From assembly GCA_945788485.1 (NCBI GenBank), contig CALZMB010000060.1:1-10534 (forward strand): 10,534 bases of DNA. The letters are read 5' to 3'. Positions 6,556-10,534 of this stretch are shown here, piece by piece. The first letter of the stretch is position 1; each line of letters opens with the position of its first letter. Source of the stretch: an uncultured bacterium. Lineage in GTDB: Bacteria; Bacteroidota; Bacteroidia; Bacteroidales; Bacteroidaceae. The notes beneath the pieces were generated by a model. That model was given only the letters and a program-made list of their open reading frames with translations. It searched no databases and had not been told where the DNA came from. A program made the translations under genes and the position numbers.

Positions 6556-8007
6556 ATGGAAGAAAAGAATAAATTTGTGCGGCAGGTGGCTGAACAGAAA
6601 TACGAATACGGTTTCACCACCGATGTCCATACAGAAATCATACCCGTCGGGCTGAATGAAGATGTCGTGAGGCTCATCTCAGCAAAGAAAGGCGAGCCGC
6701 AATGGCTGCTGGACTTCCGCCTCGACGCATACAGATACTGGAGCCGGCAGAAGCAGCCGGCGTGGGGGCATGTCACGCTGCCGCCTATCGACTATCAGGC
6801 AATATCGTACTACGCCGACCCGTTGGCTAAGAAGCCGGACGGGCCGAAGACGGTGGACGACATAGACCCGGAGCTGACAAAGACCTTCGACAAGCTCGGC
6901 ATCCCGCTCGAAGAGCGTCTCGCCCTCAGCGGCGTGGCGGTGGATGCCATCATGGACTCCGTGTCGGTGAAGACGACATTCAAAGAGAAACTGAAAGAGA
7001 AAGGCATCATTTTCATGTCGATTGGCGAAGCGGTGAAAGAGCATCCCGACCTCGTAAGGAAATATCTCGGAACCGTAGTGCCTTACAGAGACAACTATTT
7101 CGCCGCTCTCAACTCCGCCGTCTTCAGCGACGGGTCGTTCGTATATATACCGAAAGGCGTCAGATGCCCGATGGAGCTGTCAAGCTATTTCCGCATCAAC
7201 GCACGCAATACGGGACAGTTTGAGCGCACGCTCATCATCGCTGACGATGACGCTTACGTCTCGTATCTCGAAGGATGCACCGCCCCGATGCGCGACGAGA
7301 ACCAGTTGCACGCCGCCATCGTGGAGATAGTGGTCAACGACAGGGCGGAAGTGAAATACAGCACTGTGCAGAACTGGTACCCAGGCGACGAGAACGGCAA
7401 AGGCGGCGTGCTGAACCTCGTGACGAAACGCGGAGAACTGAGAGGCGAAAGCTCCAAGCTCTCGTGGACACAAGTGGAGACAGGCTCTGCCATAACGTGG
7501 AAATATCCGTCGTGCGTGCTGAAAGGCGACAACTCCGTGGCGGAGTTCTATTCCGTAGCAGTGACAAACAACCATCAGGAGGCGGACACCGGCACGAAGA
7601 TGATACACATGGGAAAGAACACACGCTCGACAATCATCTCGAAAGGCATATCTGCCGGACATTCGCAAAACTCCTACCGCGGACTTGTCCGCGCCACGTC
7701 GAACGCCGACAACGCACGCAACTACTCGTCGTGCGACTCGCTGCTGCTCGGTTCAGAATGCGGAGCACACACCTTCCCATACATGGACGCACGCAACGAC
7801 ACCGCAATCTTCGAACACGAGGCGACGACATCGAAAATCAGCGAAGACCAGCTCTTCTACTGCCAGCAGCGCGGCATACCCATGGAACAGGCGGTAGGAC
7901 TCATCGTCAACGGCTACGCGAAAGAGGTGCTCAACAAACTGCCGATGGAGTTTGCAGTCGAAGCGCAGAAACTCCTCTCCGTATCATTAGAGGGCACAGT
8001 GGGATAG
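6556..8007 (+). CDS. sufB: SufB, Fe-S cluster scaffold subunit
   Basis: A 483-residue protein, normal for SufB. It carries EPQWLLDFRLDAY near the N-terminus, then VYIPKGVRCPMELSSYFRIN (197-215), the LEGCTAP block with C241 (counterpart of E. coli C254) and the core NYSSCDSLLLGSECGAHTFPY. In that core, C393 corresponds to the essential E. coli C405, and E422 in EHEATTSK to E434. Family role: SufB receives sulfur from the desulfurase system and builds the cluster at its interface with SufD, driven by SufC, in the cytosol. The ATG at 6556 gives the conserved N-terminus and has a purine-rich AAGAAGAAA about 8 bp upstream. It has its own full promoter. A flippase gene follows 35 bp after its stop codon. 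Its partner genes sufC and sufD lie about 3.1 kb upstream, across two opposed genes. Confidence 0.97.
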   Translation: MEEKNKFVRQVAEQKYEYGFTTDVHTEIIPVGLNEDVVRLISAKKGEPQWLLDFRLDAYRYWSRQKQPAWGHVTLPPIDYQAISYYADPLAKKPDGPKTVDDIDPELTKTFDKLGIPLEERLALSGVAVDAIMDSVSVKTTFKEKLKEKGIIFMSIGEAVKEHPDLVRKYLGTVVPYRDNYFAALNSAVFSDGSFVYIPKGVRCPMELSSYFRINARNTGQFERTLIIADDDAYVSYLEGCTAPMRDENQLHAAIVEIVVNDRAEVKYSTVQNWYPGDENGKGGVLNLVTKRGELRGESSKLSWTQVETGSAITWKYPSCVLKGDNSVAEFYSVAVTNNHQEADTGTKMIHMGKNTRSTIISKGISAGHSQNSYRGLVRATSNADNARNYSSCDSLLLGSECGAHTFPYMDARNDTAIFEHEATTSKISEDQLFYCQQRGIPMEQAVGLIVNGYAKEVLNKLPMEFAVEAQKLLSVSLEGTVG

Positions 8008-8042
8008 GCTTCTGACCGACGACGAAAAAAACTTTCTGACAA

Positions 8043-9482
8043 ATGCCAAAACTCAGCACATTAGCCAAAGACACAGCCATATACGGCATGAGCAGCATCG
8101 TAGGCAGGTTTCTCAACTACCTGCTTGTGCCGCTCTACACCTATTGCATGCCAAAGGATTCGGGAGACTACGGCACGAGCGTGAACATGTACGCCTACAC
8201 CGCACTGGCTCTCGTCATCCTCACCTTCGGCATGGAGACATCGCTCTTCCGCTTCGCGAACAAAGAGGGAGAGACACCCGACACCGTCTTCTCCACCTCG
8301 CTCGCCGTGGTAGGGACATTGTCAGCCGTCTTCCTCGCCATGATATTCGGCTTCATCAGCCCGCTGAGCGAAGCCCTCGGATATGCCGCGCACCCGGAGT
8401 ACATACTGATGATGGCAGTGGTGACAGTGCTCGACGCGCTGCAGGCGATACCGTTCTGCTACCTGCGCTTCAAGAAACGCGCCGTGAAGTTCGCGTCGCT
8501 CAAGCTCCTCTTCATCGCCTTCAACATCCTGCTCAATATCGTCTTCTTCGTCATACTGAAGCGCACAGAGGTGTTCTACGTCTTCGCCGTGAACCTTGTA
8601 TGCACGGCTGGCATCACCTTATTCTTCATACCCGACCTGCTGCACATCAAATGGAAGTTCGACGCCTCGCTGCTGCGACGTATGCTGGGATATTCGTGGC
8701 CCTTGCTCATTCTCGGAGTGGCAGGCATACTCAACCAGACAGCCGACAAAATCATCTTCCCTCTCGTCTGCGACGAAGCTGACGCCACAGCACAGCTCGG
8801 AGTGTATGGCGCTTGCGTGAAGATTGCCATGATAATGGCGATGATAACACAGGCGTTCCGCTTCGCCTATGAGCCTATCGTATTCGCAAGCTGCAAAGAA
8901 CGGGATTCTAAGGAATACTACGCCAAAGGCATGAAATTCTTCATCATCTTCACCCTCCTCGCTTTCATCTGCGTCATGGCGTACATGAACATCCTGCAAT
9001 ACATGATAGGCCCGGAATACCGTGAAGGACTGCGCACCGTGCCTATCGTCATGGCAGCCGAGATAATGATGGGCGTATATTTCAACCTCTCGTTCTGGTA
9101 CAAGCTCATAGACAAGACGATATGGGGAGCATGGTTCTCCGTCGCGGGATGCCTCGTGCTGGTGGCGGTGAATGTCATCTTCATCCCAACCTGCGGATAT
9201 ATGGCTTGCGCATGGGGAGGCTTTGCCGGCTACGCCACGGCGATGACGCTGTCATATATTGTCGGACAGAAGAAGAATCCTATACGCTACCCGTTAGGCT
9301 CGATTGCCGTCTATGTCGCGATGACAGCACTCTTCTTCTTCATCATACAATGGAGCAACAGCCATCTCGCGCCCGTCACCGCCATGCTGCTCAACACCGG
9401 CGTTGTCATGATGTTTGCGGCTCACATCGCCTATCACGACCTGCCGCTGAAAAGCATCATCGCCCGTCTGCGCAAACGATGA
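8043..9482 (+). CDS. Polysaccharide/lipid-linked oligosaccharide flippase (MOP/MATE superfamily)
   Basis: A 479-residue, strongly hydrophobic protein with about 12-14 predicted membrane helices over its whole length, typical of Wzx-like proteins (polysaccharide biosynthesis family, COG2244 type). The start, KDTAIYGMSSIVGRFLNYLLVPLYT, is the usual first helix. Mid-protein, LGYSWPLLILGVAGILNQTADKIIF is the repeat start of the second half, with conserved NQTADK. The short basic tail RLRKR is cytoplasmic. Known members move lipid-linked sugars from the inner to the outer face of the inner membrane. There are no glycosyltransferases around it, so it may serve a general envelope pathway rather than a local capsule cluster; the substrate is unknown. 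It lies 35 bp after sufB and 33 bp before the DUF4230 gene, with no terminator on either side, so one transcript is likely. Confidence 0.92.
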   Translation: MPKLSTLAKDTAIYGMSSIVGRFLNYLLVPLYTYCMPKDSGDYGTSVNMYAYTALALVILTFGMETSLFRFANKEGETPDTVFSTSLAVVGTLSAVFLAMIFGFISPLSEALGYAAHPEYILMMAVVTVLDALQAIPFCYLRFKKRAVKFASLKLLFIAFNILLNIVFFVILKRTEVFYVFAVNLVCTAGITLFFIPDLLHIKWKFDASLLRRMLGYSWPLLILGVAGILNQTADKIIFPLVCDEADATAQLGVYGACVKIAMIMAMITQAFRFAYEPIVFASCKERDSKEYYAKGMKFFIIFTLLAFICVMAYMNILQYMIGPEYREGLRTVPIVMAAEIMMGVYFNLSFWYKLIDKTIWGAWFSVAGCLVLVAVNVIFIPTCGYMACAWGGFAGYATAMTLSYIVGQKKNPIRYPLGSIAVYVAMTALFFFIIQWSNSHLAPVTAMLLNTGVVMMFAAHIAYHDLPLKSIIARLRKR

Positions 9483-9515
9483 TTGAGCCACCCGACATCC
9501 CCAACCCCAAAAGAT

Positions 9516-10118
9516 ATGAAACGCACCCTCAGATTCTACATCACCGCCGCCCTGCTCTGTCTCGCAGTGGGCGTGGCAGCATACCTCGCACTGCGCTCCG
9601 TCTTCTCCGGCTCGTCGCTGACGACAGAGGCTGAAGAGAGAATAGAGCGCACACCTGCCGTAGTCGATTCGATACGCTCCATCGGGCAGTGGGAGCTGGC
9701 ATCCGTCGAACTCTCGGTAGATGTCGATACGATACGCAAACGATGGATAGGACTGGTGAAAGACGAGGTGAAACGCCGCTACACCGGCAGGCTCTCCGTA
9801 GGCATCGACATGACACAGCTGCAGGACAGCTGCTACGCCGTCAGCGGAGACACCATCACCGTCACCCTGCCCGCCGTCAGGCTCCTCGACACCAACTTCA
9901 TAGACGAGAGCAGGACGCGAACCCTGATTGCCGACAACGAGGAGTTTGCAGACAATCCGCAGGTGAAGAAAGCCATGCTTGAGAAAGCCCGCCGGCGTCT
10001 CGCCGCACAAGGTGCCGACAGCGAGACCGTTGCCGAATGCCGGCAGAGGGCAGCCGCAGAGGTGAAAGAACGGTTCTCGGCTATTGGATATTCCACCGTA
10101 GTGGTGGTTTTCGAATAG
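9516..10118 (+). CDS. DUF4230 family membrane-anchored protein
   Basis: A 200-residue protein beginning MKRTLRFYITAALLC. Residues 7-27 form one hydrophobic anchor, and the rest would face the periplasm. The central part, VVDSIRSIGQWELASVELSVDVDTIRK followed by GIDMTQL and TITVTLPAVRLLDTNF, is the pattern of DUF4230, a domain of unknown function. A charged helical stretch (KKAMLEKARRRLAAQG...AAEVKERFSAIG) precedes a short beta C-terminus. I chose the ATG at 9516. A TTG directly after the flippase stop (9483) would add 11 proline-rich residues and looks unlikely. It probably shares the sufB-flippase transcript. Base composition is like its neighbours. Confidence 0.82.
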   Translation: MKRTLRFYITAALLCLAVGVAAYLALRSVFSGSSLTTEAEERIERTPAVVDSIRSIGQWELASVELSVDVDTIRKRWIGLVKDEVKRRYTGRLSVGIDMTQLQDSCYAVSGDTITVTLPAVRLLDTNFIDESRTRTLIADNEEFADNPQVKKAMLEKARRRLAAQGADSETVAECRQRAAAEVKERFSAIGYSTVVVVFE

Positions 10119-10226
10119 CACAGGCAACACACACGTGACACATATCGACTGACACAGCAGCGCTGCCACACATTATTTATATATATAGAAGACCCGTCCC
10201 CCGCACTACAAGAAACAACACTATCC

Positions 10227-10534
10227 ATGGTCCTGAACTATATCTTCATCGCATTCTTCCTTCTCTCGTTCGTCATAGCCCTGCTCAGACTTGTCATCAT
10301 GGGCGATGTCGAGGTCTTCCCCGCTATGATTGACAGCACCTTCAGCTCGGCGAAGACGGCATTCGAAATATCGTTGGGGCTCACCGGAGTGCTGTCCTTG
10401 TGGCTCGGCATAATGAAGATAGGCGAACGCGGAGGTGTCGTCGATGCTCTGGCACGCTTCCTCTCCCCCGTCTTCGTACGCCTCTTCCCCGACATTCCAA
10501 AGGGCCATCCCGTCACCGGCACCATCTTCATGAA
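10227..10534 (+). CDS. SpmA-like nucleoside-recognition (Gate) domain membrane protein, partial
   Basis: From the ATG at 10227, 102 codons stay open to the window edge. The start MVLNYIFIAFFLLSFVIALL is a membrane helix. The blocks SAKTAFEISLGLTGVLSLWLGIMKI and PVFVRLFPDIPKGHP then match the N-terminal part of the spore maturation protein A/nucleoside-recognition family. In Bacteroidetes, which do not sporulate, such proteins are usually an SpmA-SpmB fusion of about 400 residues; whether this one is fused lies outside the window. Its function is not established. The 108-bp spacer before it (10119-10226) has an AT-rich TATTTATATATATAG run, but no consensus TAnnTTTG box and no convincing terminator, so whether it joins the upstream operon is open. 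Confidence 0.87.
   Translation, partial: MVLNYIFIAFFLLSFVIALLRLVIMGDVEVFPAMIDSTFSSAKTAFEISLGLTGVLSLWLGIMKIGERGGVVDALARFLSPVFVRLFPDIPKGHPVTGTIFM

Noticed and set aside
9483..9515. Upstream TTG start extending the DUF4230 protein by 11 residues
   Set aside because: The extension is proline-rich and precedes a normal ATG followed by a basic, hydrophobic anchor; the ATG start is more convincing.
10157..10166. GCAGCGCTGC palindrome as a terminator after DUF4230
   Set aside because: The stem is only 5 bp with no loop and no following T-tract, so there is no support for a terminator.

Overview
The window looks like a chromosomal segment from a Bacteroidales bacterium, most likely Prevotella-like. 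The evidence is Bacteroidetes-type promoters (TTTG, 19 bp, TAnnTTTG), weak Shine-Dalgarno sites, a secreted family 43 glycosidase, a stand-alone long-form TrpB, and an octanucleotide GTTGAC-type repeat of a kind I associate with this group. The genus is inference; no rRNA or species marker is present. Coding DNA is moderately GC-rich and the spacers are AT-rich.

Layout, left to right. (1) 1-1087, minus: a secreted GH43 glycoside hydrolase whose C-terminal part lies outside the window. (2) 1344-3441, plus: sufC and sufD, overlapping by 11 bp and closed by a very strong hairpin terminator. (3) 3524-3724: a MITE-like palindromic element inserted on the T-tract of that terminator. (4) 3750-6228, minus: a membrane-anchored alpha/beta hydrolase downstream of a TrpB2-type tryptophan synthase beta chain, separated by an inverted array of 8-bp repeats. 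(5) 6386-6466: two back-to-back promoters, one for trpB2 and one for sufB. (6) 6556-10118, plus: sufB, a Wzx/MATE-like polysaccharide flippase and a DUF4230 membrane-anchored protein, probably co-transcribed. (7) 10227-end, plus: the start of an SpmA-like (nucleoside-recognition/Gate domain) membrane protein, cut by the window edge.

SufB, SufC and SufD form the SufBCD scaffold for Fe-S cluster assembly. Here their genes are split: sufCD and sufB are about 3.1 kb apart, with two unrelated minus-strand genes between them and a separate promoter for each part. No sufS or sufE/U cysteine desulfurase gene is in the window. The other genes show no obvious pathway link to Fe-S assembly.

I see no new defence, secretion or mobile system. 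The most unusual content is non-coding: the palindromic element on the sufD terminator, the phase-matched inverted octamer array, and the paired promoters with a structured sufB leader. The split suf order and a CxxCxxC tail on SufD are the notable points in the coding part.
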